From Bolinopsis microptera (taxonomy: Eukaryota; Ctenophora; Tentaculata; Lobata; Bolinopsidae), in assembly GCF_026151205.1 (NCBI RefSeq), contig NC_087073.1:3150501-3214500 (forward strand): 64,000 nucleotides of DNA. The letters run 5' to 3'. Position numbers and translations under genes: made by a program. The notes beneath the pieces are model-generated. The model was not told where the DNA came from, made no database searches, and worked only from the letters and a program-made list of their open reading frames with translations. Each line of letters begins with the position of its first letter. Position 1 is the stretch's first letter. Shown in pieces: positions 47,771-58,031 of this stretch.

Positions 47771-47776
47771 AATAAA
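47771..47776 (+). promoter_or_regulatory. Poly(A) signal of ADPGK
   Basis: AATAAA about 207 bases after the stop codon, in AT-rich 3' UTR. Confidence 0.65.
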
Positions 47777-48566
47777 GTCTTCATGTTATGAATCCTGAAA
47801 AAAATGAATTTGTTGCTTTGGTCTCTGCGGTATTTTTATTTCTAAATTTCAAGCAAAGATGTTATGAAATCCCTGCCATTTTCAGTAATCAAGTTATCGT
47901 GACCCTGATAAATTATACAACCACTGGCCTTATTGTTTAATTTCTGATTTCGTAATTAATTTTATTGTTGGGCTTTGTAAAGAGCAGCATGTTTGTTTTT
48001 TTAAATGATTGAATTCTACATCAGATTTTTAGGGGCTGGCTCAAAATTTATTTTCGATTATAGACTTTATTGTGTACATGGTTTATTTCTTTAAAGATTT
48101 TTACCAAAACTGTTGAGACCAATTATTGGACTAATCACGATTTTATGAAAACGATATTTTCCCAGCACCCTATTATCTTAAAGATTGAATACTGATGTTC
48201 TGGAAATTCATAATCAAAACAATAAATATTTTGTTTAGAAATGTTTGGAAATCATGTGATCACTGTTACCAGCCGATATATTAGATAGGTTATATAAACT
48301 TGTTGAAAGGACGAAACTAAAATGTTTAGAAATAACGGCCAAACTCTTTTCCAATTCACTTTTATAATAAACAGTGCAGACTTGGCAGGTAAAGGAAATG
48401 TCTTCTATTTATATAAAAATAACACAATGTGGCAGAATACACAACCACATTAAAATTACGAGAATGATATAAACAGCACCATGCTAAGATATGGTTTTAT
48501 GAAGAGACCCTTAAATTATAGAGTTCTCCGTATCTAAATAGGAAAAAATGCTGAATTCTGAAATAC
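47777..48566. other. Intergenic region between convergent genes
   Basis: AT-rich, without ORFs. It holds the 3' ends of ADPGK (+) and of the first receptor gene (-). Confidence 0.5.
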
Positions 48567-49919
48567 TCAAACATACCCCATTCGGTATATCCCCTCTATA
48601 CGACCACCTCTATTGACAGTCATCAGCCTAGTATCCAGTCTATCATATATAGGCTCAGCTTCATCTCTATTTCCCAAAGTGGCCCCATTGTTTCCCGACA
48701 CACCAGGTGGATATGCTACTGAGTCAAGTAACTGCAGTAAATCATCCAATGATTGGTAAAGAAGAAGTGTTTCATGATTCTCGCAATCTGGGGGGAGTGG
48801 GGGCATCTCTCCTTGAAAAACTGGGCTTGTAGCCTGTTCTAGTGTTCTAGCTTCCTCTTGTTCTAGCTTCCTTTTGTTTGTCAGCCACAGTACCACGCAG
48901 GTGGAGATTACTAGAGTAACTAAAACTGCGCATACCACAAAGAATATGATGTAAGCGATGTGTTCTTGAGAGTTTCTGGTCTTGTTCTCTCCAACACCCT
49001 CTTCAGTGCTAGCACTGTATGGGAGGTTAAACGCTGGTATCATTATATTTCGTTTTGTTGTTTTGTTTCTTCCTGTCGTGACCTTGCAAGTGTAGAATAT
49101 TGATCTGTTGGTCTCGGTGATGTTTGTTAGCGTGGACGATTGATGAAGCTTGAGTCTTTCTCGCCGGTTTTCATTTTGCTCCTCTGTGCCACTTACAAGC
49201 ACTTGATTGTCCTTAAACCACAAGAGTTCAGCTATTTCATCAATACTTCCACCCTGACAAGTGAGGTTTGTACCTTGTCGTTTGAGAGAAACCGCAGGTT
49301 CAACACAAGGGCAGAGCCGGATTGTCAAGTCACCCTCACAGTGTTCCGTCTTCAGAGATCTTATGACAGTATTGTTGTTCACTGGTAGTCCTCTCACCAT
49401 TCTCTGAGCCAGGTTACGTGTTGCAGTGTTCAACTTTTTAGCATAATTCAATGTCTCTTCTCTAATGATTCCATTATTGTCCTGATCATATATCAATACT
49501 TTGAGAAACGTTTCATTTGTCTTCGGTATGAGTTGAGTTTCAAATTGTTCTGTGTCTTTGAAGTTACCTTTAATTCTGAAATCATCCGTTATGTCCACTG
49601 GAAATTCCGCTCCATTTACAACACCGGTAAGTAAGCTGATAATGCCAATAGAATTCTGCGATATTAGCCATCTTATTTTCAAGTTGGTGGCACCATTCCA
49701 TGTTTTGGCTGCAAATGTAACACTGCAATTGGATGTGGAGCCTCTGAAGCTGACTAGCCTGGTGTAAGTCTGGTTCGAGTCTGTAACAGGATCAAAATAC
49801 TGGTACTGGTCAGCTAGATCTAGGTTTGTTACGTTGTAGCAATTGTCAATGTTGCAAAGATCTGTGAATCCTTCTGAGAGAATCCCAACAATCGCCAGAA
49901 AACTAACCAAGGTTCTCAT
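48567..49919 (-). CDS. Intronless Ig-domain type I receptor, member 1
   Basis: A single uninterrupted frame of 450 codons from the ATG at 49919. This start is chosen because MRTLVSF aligns with the MRFLCC start of the two paralogues; an in-frame ATG at 49934 is possible. Parts: signal peptide (1-20); CNIDNCYNVT motif heading a module of about 180 residues of unknown fold; Ig-like domain (about 205-290) with Cys221, Trp234 and FYTC278; membrane span 321-346; cytoplasmic tail of about 100 residues. The tail has YQSL, YDRLDTRLMTVNRGG (Tyr425) and YRMGYV. Many N-x-S/T sites mark the ectodomain as extracellular. YxxL motifs suggest phosphotyrosine signalling through SH2 proteins, by analogy. It is far diverged from members 2 and 3. 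No named family was recognised. It lies head to head with the THOC1-like gene. Confidence 0.85.
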   Translation of the reverse strand: MRTLVSFLAIVGILSEGFTDLCNIDNCYNVTNLDLADQYQYFDPVTDSNQTYTRLVSFRGSTSNCSVTFAAKTWNGATNLKIRWLISQNSIGIISLLTGVVNGAEFPVDITDDFRIKGNFKDTEQFETQLIPKTNETFLKVLIYDQDNNGIIREETLNYAKKLNTATRNLAQRMVRGLPVNNNTVIRSLKTEHCEGDLTIRLCPCVEPAVSLKRQGTNLTCQGGSIDEIAELLWFKDNQVLVSGTEEQNENRRERLKLHQSSTLTNITETNRSIFYTCKVTTGRNKTTKRNIMIPAFNLPYSASTEEGVGENKTRNSQEHIAYIIFFVVCAVLVTLVISTCVVLWLTNKRKLEQEEARTLEQATSPVFQGEMPPLPPDCENHETLLLYQSLDDLLQLLDSVAYPPGVSGNNGATLGNRDEAEPIYDRLDTRLMTVNRGGRIEGIYRMGYV

Positions 49920-50965
49920 ATAATTATAGAACATTACATAATTCAAAGTTCATCTTTTCTATCCTGGAGTTCGTTCGAGAGCCATTTTGTAGGTTTGCTT
50001 CGTATCTCAAGTGTTGTGAATTAATCTGTAAATCGTTCCTTCATTTTGAACTGGGTAGTTGTAATCTCATGAGCTATTAATTAATCTGATACATATTATA
50101 TTTAATTAATTCTTACTGACAAGCTCGAATATATAAATAATAGGTCATAACTTTGAAGAGAACCAATAGAAAAGGTATCTTGTAAAATCTGCTAGAAGGC
50201 CATGAAAAACAATGCAAACACTAGACACGTTCTCTGACAAGTAACTTTGAGAGCAGCTCTACACAAAGAGTAATGTTCAAAAAGGAGTAGTGCACTAAAA
50301 GAAGTGCACGTATTACATGACATCGTGTGCATTGAATCTCATTAACATTCAAGACTAAAAAGGACTAAGGATAATGCATTGACAACGGCCTAGTCATCAT
50401 CATATCACAAATTCTAAGAGGTACTGATCTTCAAGTAGTCTCTAAAAGTCTGAACTACACTCCTCTAATCGTTCCTATGTTCTGTGCAGGTGTACTTACT
50501 GCTATTCTATTCCATGTGAAAAGATGAGAGTTACTGGAAGAAAGAAGCTTAACATTACTTATTGTCTTTGGTGCTCTCTATCGTATGAATAATTCAGGTT
50601 TCTTCTTGAAGCTCCTCTAATCGACGAGATTCTTTCCTAGAATGGCGGGAGCCGCTTCTTTATCTGGAACCGTGAGCGTATTCATGAAAAACAAAATTAC
50701 CAACTACATTTTGTGAACTTTTAAGATACGGCAACGTCGATTAAATAAATAAATATTGGCCACTTGGACTGAGCATAAGTAAAGTGTACTCATACTGTTC
50801 TCGACTCTAATTGTGCAGCAGATACATCGGGAATCGGCCAAATTTTTAATTTGTTTAATAATCAGTTTTGTCAACAAAGTAAAAGTTCTGAAAGGATTTA
50901 TCCAAATTTTTCTAACAAAGATAATTTATTTGTTAAATAAAAGTTCAAGTTTTCTAACCTGCACA
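49920..50965. promoter_or_regulatory. Divergent intergenic region (receptor 1 / THOC1-like)
   Basis: About 1 kb between two gene starts pointing away from each other; both promoters should lie here. On the minus strand a TATTTATATATT stretch (about 50129-50140), some 210 bases before the receptor ATG, could be a TATA box, which fits the TATA boxes of the paralogues. Confidence 0.45.
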
Positions 50966-51771
50966 ATGCACCAAGGTATGGCTGGGTTCAGAGTTCTATG
51001 CGACAAGTACGTGACAGCACTCTCCAGTAACGTAGGAACTGTCGGTGAAGTTGCTGCTCTTTTAGAACACACTACTGGTTCTGATCAGGAGAAGAAGACT
51101 TGTCTAGATGTTGCTTTCAGGAAAGCGCTGCTCAACAAGGTGGGACATTGTTTGTTTACAACTGATTGACTGTAGGACTCGCTGTGAGTTAAGGACATTA
51201 TTATTTAATTGGAGAAAATTCCATCACTGACTTTCGCTTGAAACTAAGTGTATGCTTAATACTAAAGTAATAAACCGACGTTTGAAAAAAAACTTAATCA
51301 CGTAACTAGGAATAACGTTTTCTGTATTATTTTAAAACACTCGTTAACTTATGTAAACAACGCAGTTAGTATATTACTTGCTGCTAGACATGTTTACAGT
51401 GATGAAAATTGCTCCAAATCTGAACATTTCTTATGACGCTAACAATTCCAAATTCATAACGGTCCGGTGCGTAAGCTTTAATAACGCGCAGATAGTCTCT
51501 ACACTATCTTTCAAATATGAAGTAGTTAGCGCCTAGCTCGATTGGGTTCGTTTTCATGTAGATATACAATAATAATACTTATCAGTTTGAATTAACTTAA
51601 ATTAATAACTTATTTTTATCAGGTGGTGGCAACTGACCAGGTCGTTAGAGGTTACATTGAGTTATCATTTGAGTCGGCTCAAGCAGGCTACTGCTCCACC
51701 AGTACTCCCTACTACGTTCTAGCTGATGTGTTTGATTGTCTCACTTTGGATCGGTGCCAAGAAATATTCAG
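50966..51771 (+). CDS. THOC1: THOC1-like gene, first two exons only
   Basis: Exon 1 (50966-51139) encodes FRVLCDKYVTALSS and KTCLDVAFRKALL; exon 2 (51623-51771) encodes QAGYCSTSTPYYVLADVFDC and LDRCQEIF. Together they match the N-terminus of THO complex subunit 1 (the 'DQAFR...ICTASTPFVLLGDVLDCLPLDQC..IF' region), a nuclear mRNA export factor. Acceptor TTTTTATCAG, donors AAG|GTGGGA and AG|GTGCGT. No later exon (vertebrate THOC1 has over 650 residues) was found downstream in the window, so the rest is either beyond a very long intron or lost. Confidence 0.75.
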
Positions 51772-52372
51772 GTGCGTTAGTTTTTAGAAGAATGAATTTC
51801 AATCATTGACAAAGTGAAACAAATTAATTTAAAAAATGAACATCTTATAAGAGAAAAATGCTTAAAATAGCAGAAATAACAAAACAAATAAAGTTATAAA
51901 TATCAAATATTGAATCATTTTGCCATAAAAAATTATTAAGTGATTAAATTACTGTTGTATAAGCACCGGACGATGATTAACCTTTTCGATCACGGCATAC
52001 TCAAAAATATAGTCAAAAATAAAACATAGTTAAATAATATAACATTGTCAAACATGACATAGGTCAAAAACATCGTTTGGGTAATGGTAACTACGTTTAG
52101 AGGTAAAACAAAGCTTAAGTATAGTGGTTGGATCAAGTCTAAGTAGCTGATGTAATATCGGCTGCACGACTTCCAGGCCCCCTCTATTATTAGGGGTCAG
52201 ATCATATGACGTATAATTAGTGATGTGACGTATAATTAGTGATGTGATCCACCAACTACGATTTACAGAACATGTGAACTCTACCCTACATCTAGCCCAG
52301 TTTTACCCCTTACTTTTGATTTAAATTAACAAGTCAATACACATTTTTCGTAGGATAATTAATCAAATTTAT
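51772..52372. other. AT-rich intron or intergenic stretch
   Basis: No exon continuing THOC1 is visible. A 20-bp unit GATGTGACGTATAATTAGT is repeated about twice near 52205-52250. Confidence 0.4.
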
Positions 52373-52506
52373 TGAATACTGAATACTGAATACTGAATAC
52401 TGAATACTGAATACTGAATACTGAATACTGAATACTGAATACTGAATACTGAATACTGAATACTGAATACTGAATACTGAATACTGAATACTGAATACTG
52501 AATACT
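52373..52506. repeat. (TGAATAC)n, about 19 copies
   Basis: A perfect 7-bp tandem repeat. Because 7 is not a multiple of three it gives overlapping false ORFs on the minus strand with a seven-residue repeat (FSIQYSV). Confidence 0.95.
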
Positions 52507-53289
52507 TTTAAAACGTAAAAGAAATAGATAAAAACTGGACAAAGATAAGTTATCACTAATATCCAAACTTAAACTTGTTCAATTAATAGTTAATAATAGG
52601 TGACACTGATATTCGAACCCTGTTCTCTACACCTTTATACACCATACATAAAAAAGGCAAAAGTGTAGTGTAAAAAAGTGTAGTGTAAAATAGCCTTAAA
52701 AAGCCTAAAAAAGTGTAAATAGTGAAATGTTTTACTCACCAAAGGTATGTTTTACCCCTGTTTTGCCTTTGGAAATGTACTATGTGAAGACTGATGTGAA
52801 AATAATAGGGAAAAAAAGAAGATTTTGAGAAGATAATTTGGTTTTAAAGTGTAATTGAAGGTGTAAAAAAGTGTCATTTAGTGTACCCCTTTTTACTACA
52901 CTTTTAAATATTAATTATTGAATATTAATTTTCAAATATTAATTCAAATTCAAATATTATTTCAAATTCAAATATTAATTTTCAAATAACAGTAATACAA
53001 AAGTCAACGCATGCTAATGCAAATGAACTTAATTATTTCTCCTAGTTTCTGTATTTTTTGAATACTAAAAAAACTAGCATCAACTTTGCTTCATTCAAAA
53101 TGTGCAAAAATTTCTCCTCAAAATTTCTTCTATCTATTCTGTGAAGCTGTGAAGCATCACGAGTGAAAATCAGCATCTGACCGTTTTGTCTTTTTTCCCC
53201 AATTTTATCACAGCGGTGACAATAATTCAAGATATTTCAGCCATAATTTGTTGAGACTAGTAAAGCTAGCTGGCACCCAGGTATCTTCT

Positions 53290-54837
53290 CTAAAGCTTGA
53301 GAGTCTGCATCTCGTAGAGTCCCTCCTCCGGATCAGGAGAGAAGTTGTGTCCCATGGTGTTGGAGGAGTCAGGAACTGGAGGAGCACTGCTAGTAGGAGG
53401 CCTAATAACCCTGTTAGGTGGTGCCCCCATGGTGCTGGGTCCTGCCTCACCAGGTCTGTAGGTACCCCAGCGGTCCGGATCCCCTCTGTTGACTGTCATC
53501 CGATTAGGATCCAGTTTGTTGTATATGTTATCTTCATCATCACGTTGCTTGCCTGGCCTTGCCACTTGTGCGTAAACAGGCACGTTATCATCTTCATACG
53601 ACCCGGGTTCTCTCGAATCCAACGCATTTAGTAACCCCTCCAAATCATGGTAGTTACTCTCTATTTCTAGCTCAGGCTCACTGTCCGGCAGAACCACTGG
53701 AATTATTGGCTGCTCTTCACTGGAGACATCTGAAGTTGGCTCAACTGCATCATTCACTAAAGGTTTAGGATCCGCGTTACAATATCGTCTGACCAACGTT
53801 AGAATGCCAACACAGATCAAGGTAATGACCGCCAATCCTCCTACAATCACAAGGATTATGATCGTTAGGAAAGCTTGTGAACCGTCTTCTTTATCTTTAA
53901 CGGCATCTTCTTTACCATCAGTTGGGTTCTCTTCTTGAGCAAGTGCGGGTATCCTTTTAGTGCGTGTAGCATTAATTTCACTGTCTGATGTTAATGATAC
54001 TGTGCACGTGTAATTACCTGATTCTTTTCTAGAGGTCACGTTGTGTAACATCGACATTTTCATCAAATCTCCAATAGAAGATGTCTCTGTTCTGTTATCC
54101 TGGACAGGGTTACCATTCTCTGTCCACGTTATAGCCATATTCTCATTCCCTTCTATACTCACTGCACTGCATTTCAGAACACTAGTTTCATTGTTCCATT
54201 CTAGTTCTGTTATCACTGGTTCAGAACATGGACACAATGACAACGTAAGTTTATCTCCGCACCCTGTAGCTGATAAGTTTCTGGTTATTTCCTCTGCAAG
54301 CAATTTGCTCCCTTTTCCTTGTAATAACCTTTTCGATGGCTCCACAAAGTGCGTAAGGAACTCGTCTTTGGATTGCAACTTCACATAATTAGACTCCCTT
54401 TTCTCATAATTGTCCGTATAATAATAAGCAAACACGGTATCTTCCAAACGAAACTGTATTCCTATAGTCATCACTGCATCATATGATGATATTAGGTCAG
54501 TTATTGTCGAATTGACCAGAGTTGATGGTTTGACATCCTGGTGAGGAGTATGTGTCAGCAGCAATTTCGCCTGCATTTTCACAAATTCCATCCGGAAATT
54601 GGTGGCATCGTTTTCTCTATTTGAGGTGCACTTCAATGAAAGACTGCAATTTTCTTCTACGAGTCCATTCAGAACCACCGTGTTGACCGTTTTAAGATCA
54701 AAACTTTCTATTGCACCCAGTTCAAAACCTACCGATCCAAGTTCACTCGATGAAATGTTATAACAGTTCTTGAGATTGCAAAAGGCAAAAATGTTAACTG
54801 GAGCTGCCAGCAGAACAACACAACAAAGAAATCTCAT
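53290..54837 (-). CDS. Intronless Ig-domain type I receptor, member 2
   Basis: A single frame of 515 codons from the ATG at 54837 (the frame is open further upstream but without ATG). Signal peptide (MRFLCC... to about 18), CNLKNCYNIS motif, an N-terminal module of about 185 residues, Ig-like domain with Cys223, Trp238 and GNYTC278, membrane span 322-349, and a tail of about 165 residues. Tail tyrosines lie in YHDL, VYAQV (422), IYNKLDPNRMTVNRG (439), TYRPG and the terminal LYEMQTL (508). YAQV and YNKL are 13 residues apart, close to an ITAM-like pair but not canonical. A proline-rich stretch (PPTSSAPPVP) precedes the last tyrosine. Nearly identical to member 3 outside one patch (157-164). 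The function, signalling or adhesion receptor, is inferred. Confidence 0.88.
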   Translation of the reverse strand: MRFLCCVVLLAAPVNIFAFCNLKNCYNISSSELGSVGFELGAIESFDLKTVNTVVLNGLVEENCSLSLKCTSNRENDATNFRMEFVKMQAKLLLTHTPHQDVKPSTLVNSTITDLISSYDAVMTIGIQFRLEDTVFAYYYTDNYEKRESNYVKLQSKDEFLTHFVEPSKRLLQGKGSKLLAEEITRNLSATGCGDKLTLSLCPCSEPVITELEWNNETSVLKCSAVSIEGNENMAITWTENGNPVQDNRTETSSIGDLMKMSMLHNVTSRKESGNYTCTVSLTSDSEINATRTKRIPALAQEENPTDGKEDAVKDKEDGSQAFLTIIILVIVGGLAVITLICVGILTLVRRYCNADPKPLVNDAVEPTSDVSSEEQPIIPVVLPDSEPELEIESNYHDLEGLLNALDSREPGSYEDDNVPVYAQVARPGKQRDDEDNIYNKLDPNRMTVNRGDPDRWGTYRPGEAGPSTMGAPPNRVIRPPTSSAPPVPDSSNTMGHNFSPDPEEGLYEMQTLKL

Positions 54838-55018
54838 TGCTAGTGAACAGCGAAGTGCTAAATTTATCACCTAAATGTCGTGATCAAGTCGACTGCCAAA
54901 AATGTTATTTTAATTCTTGTAGCTGTTTTTAGAGTCAGATGTTGACTTTCTTCTCATTACAACATCTTCCCATAGTGTATCTGAATTAAATGTATTATTG
55001 TGTCATCATTATGTAATG

Positions 55019-55030
55019 TTTTATAAATAG
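55019..55030 (-). promoter_or_regulatory. TATA box of receptor member 2
   Basis: CTATTTATAAAA on the minus strand, about 180 bases before the ATG. The same sequence stands before member 3. A hAT-type element begins only 10 bases upstream. Confidence 0.6.
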
Positions 55031-55039
55031 ACTAGAAAG

Positions 55040-56317
55040 CAGGGGTGTAGGAATGATTTTCTTCATGAGGGGGCCAAAATCTTAGAGTTTTTCAAATTTA
55101 GCACGCGCTTTGGCCACAGCCTGAAAACGTGTAAAAGGCCTAGCTGAGCAATTTGGCAATAGAGATCTATTTCAAACACAGTTTCAAGAATGATTAAAAT
55201 AATACGATTTTAAATGCATATTAATTATTAGGGCCTGCAAGCAGCTCTTGCGAAATAAGTGTAGTTCGAAAAAGGGGTGCATATTGCATTCTCTGGAAAA
55301 GAATTTCAGGAAATTTGCTTCCAGAATTGAAATCTAGCAATGTGAAATGATAAATCCAGAAAGATTTTGTTGTGCCCATTTAATTAAGGGTCAAAGGAAA
55401 TGTCCTGCAAATTTTGAAAAATATTCTTACAGTTATAGGTCTCACTCTCAAAGAGGGTACAACATGCAAGGAAGGAGAAACTGGAACAATTCTTGGAAAA
55501 TTTGTTTTAAGGAACGAATTCTAGCAATGAGGTAATGTAAATTTGGACTACAAGGGGCAAACTGTGTCTTACTAATTTACTCCCACGGCATAAAAAAGTA
55601 ATCAGTAATGTTATCTGAATTTTATACTCGCTAGGCTTCTGAACTTCTGATGAATCCAGACATGTAATATGTTTTGTTTTAAAGACCCGAGGGCCACTGT
55701 GTCCTGCTAATTTACTCCCACGGCATAAAAGAGTAATCAGTAATGTTATCTGAATTTTATAATCGCTAGGCTTCTGAACTTCTGATGAATCCTGACATGT
55801 AATATGTTTTGTTTTAAAGACCTTTAATTCACACACCAAAACTTTAAATTTTATCAAATTACAAATGTCCTAATATATACATTATACGTCTCTTATTAAG
55901 TTAAAAAGTCAGGGGTGCAGCCGTTGTACTTCAATTAAAATAATTGATCACGCCGGATCACGATGTTATTTTATCAAAATCAGCTACCCGTTTAATATCA
56001 GAATATGTAATATAAATTAACAGATTTCTGGTTCATTGAAAGATTCTGGTATTGAAAATACTGAACACGGCATAGAAGAGTAACCAGCAATGTTATCTGA
56101 ATTTTATAATCGCTAGGTTCCTGAACTTCTGATGAATCCTGACATGTAATATCGGAATATGTAATATAAATTATCAGATTTCATGTTCATGCCAGCTCAC
56201 AGCTGGATTGTATCCTGCTAATTTACTTGAAAAAGTTGGCCCCTTTTCGCCCCTTTTCCAGATTTTATGGGGGGGGCGGTCGCCCCCCCCCCTGCCCCCA
56301 CTCTTCCTACACCCCTG
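55040..56317. mobile_element. Non-autonomous hAT-type element, 1278 bp
   Basis: Ends CAGGGGTGTAGGAA and TTCCTACACCCCTG, flanked by an 8-bp direct repeat CTAGAAAG (55032-55039 and 56318-56325). No transposase frame. The interior has three copies of a block of about 90-105 bp (55582-55686, 55717-55821, 56066-56156) beginning near CACGGCATA and containing CTTCTGAACTTCTGATGAAT. It is absent from copy B of the duplication. Confidence 0.93.
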
Positions 56318-57024
56318 CTAGAAAGCCCGTGGTCACAAGAAGAGGGCTAATAATATTCTTTGGTAGTCAGTTTTTATAGCATCAACAAATATCCGTCACA
56401 ACCAAAGATATAACAGCCGATTAAAATGTAGCTTGCACTGAACATAACGTAATTACCACAAATCCGATCAAAATGTCACTCGCAAATCTTTGGACGTGCA
56501 CGTGCGCTTTTGAATACCGATGGCGTTACCATGGTTACTATGCAACTTTATATTTCTCATATAATTTGCACGTGGGCGGTCGTACAGACAGCAGAAATAA
56601 TTCTTTGAATTATAGTATAGAATATTTATTTACTTTACTGAAATAATTTATGAACGATCACAATAGTTTCTATTTTTATTAGAGTAGATGATTTTTTCTC
56701 ATTAATGCATAATCCTTCATGATGTAGTCGAATTAAATGTATCATTATGTAATTTAAAAAAAGAAATGTGTATGTATTTTACTGAACTAAATTACGAACG
56801 ATTGCAATATTTTCTGTGGTATATGGTCAACACAATACTTATGATCCGCAATCGTATATTTAACAAATATCTATCATATAATCAGAACATCGAGCTCATA
56901 GTATGTATCGAATATAAATATACAAGTACATCGGATCCCTACAATTTAAATAAGGATAATAATAAAACTAAGCTATGAGGAACAAGAAAGAAATCTACTA
57001 CTTCAATATAGAAAGTACTTCTAT

Positions 57025-57417
57025 GGGGGGGGGGGGGGGGGGGGGGGGGCCAATGACTACTTTTGGGGACTTGGGGAATTACGTCAACGATTTTACCCCG
57101 AGTCCCCATGATTTTTAGTCCCCATTAGTCCCCAAAAGTCTCCATTAGTCCCCATTTAGATGATTTTTAGTCCCCATTAGTCCCCAAAAGTCTCCATTAG
57201 TCCCCATTTAGATTTATCCTACTCTTATCTTGGACAAAACATCTCGATCGTATCGTTATTAAACTAACTTGAAAACCATAAATAACTGTCAAAAATTCTG
57301 GGGACTTATGGGGACAAATGGTGAATTACGTCAACGAGTTGACCTCTAGTCCCCATGATTTTTAGTCCCCATTAGTCCCCAAAAGTCTCCATTGGTAGTC
57401 ATTGGCCCCCCCCCCCC
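57025..57417. mobile_element. Poly-G-ended MITE, 393 bp
   Basis: Begins with 25 G then CCAATGACTAC; ends GTAGTCATTGG then 12 C, a terminal inverted repeat. It is flanked by the 8-bp direct repeat ACTTCTAT (57017-57024 and 57418-57425). The paralogous empty site with a single ACTTCTAT is at 63724-63731. The interior repeats TTAGTCCCCATTAGTCCCC. No ORF. Confidence 0.95.
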
Positions 57418-58031
57418 ACTTCTATTCAAACAAAAGTACCCGAACCGCATAGCCCATAGGCCATGGTTCAAAGTAAGGGAAGCCTCAAGGGCTGGAAGGA
57501 GTGTACTAATTCGTTTTAGGTTCAGATTCCCTCTTAACTAACTCTCCCCCTATGCAGGGTGGGCCTTAGGGTTTGATTTAATTGTTATGGTATTGTAAAC
57601 TTAGAAATTCATGCAACTTCTAGGGTTTATATCGCTACATGAACGGTTACCTGCAATAACAGCAATTACGTAAAATAAAATCATAACTGTTTATCACTGT
57701 GTTCCCTAAACTTCTGGTGAAGACTGAAGTGTAGTTTAAAATGTACACAACTGTGTTTATCCGGCGACTGTAACCGACTAGTAAGGCTCCACAGTATTAT
57801 ACATTTTTCACATGCCTTCTCATGCGATATTGTTACTTATTGTCTATTGATCTGGTAAGAATATCCTCGCGCTCACTTGGAATGTATAATGTTCTGAATG
57901 GCTATACAAGCTACAATACATCATAACGAGCGGCAAACTAAAAGTCGAAAACAACATAGAGTAGTCAGTAGATCACTATAATAGATGACTAATGGCCATG
58001 TATATTGAACAGTACACTACAATTATATATA

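Larger units (their letters stand above)
52793..57695. repeat. Segmental duplication, copy A
   Basis: Contains receptor member 2 with its 3' and 5' flanks. The same order of sequence recurs from about 61060 to the window end. It starts GATGTGAAAATAATAGGG. Copy A is longer because of a hAT-type element, a MITE and some extra AT-rich sequence (56326-56760). It matches copy B up to at least 57695, where the comparable part of copy B is cut off by the window end. Confidence 0.9.

Noticed and set aside
52359-52566. Minus-strand ORFs with repeated FSIQYSV
   Set aside because: Direct read-out of the 7-bp (TGAATAC)n repeat.
54041-54388. Plus-strand ORF of 115 codons, and its twin at 62320-62667
   Set aside because: Antisense shadows of the receptor Ig and linker coding sequence, present in both copies only because the genes are duplicated.
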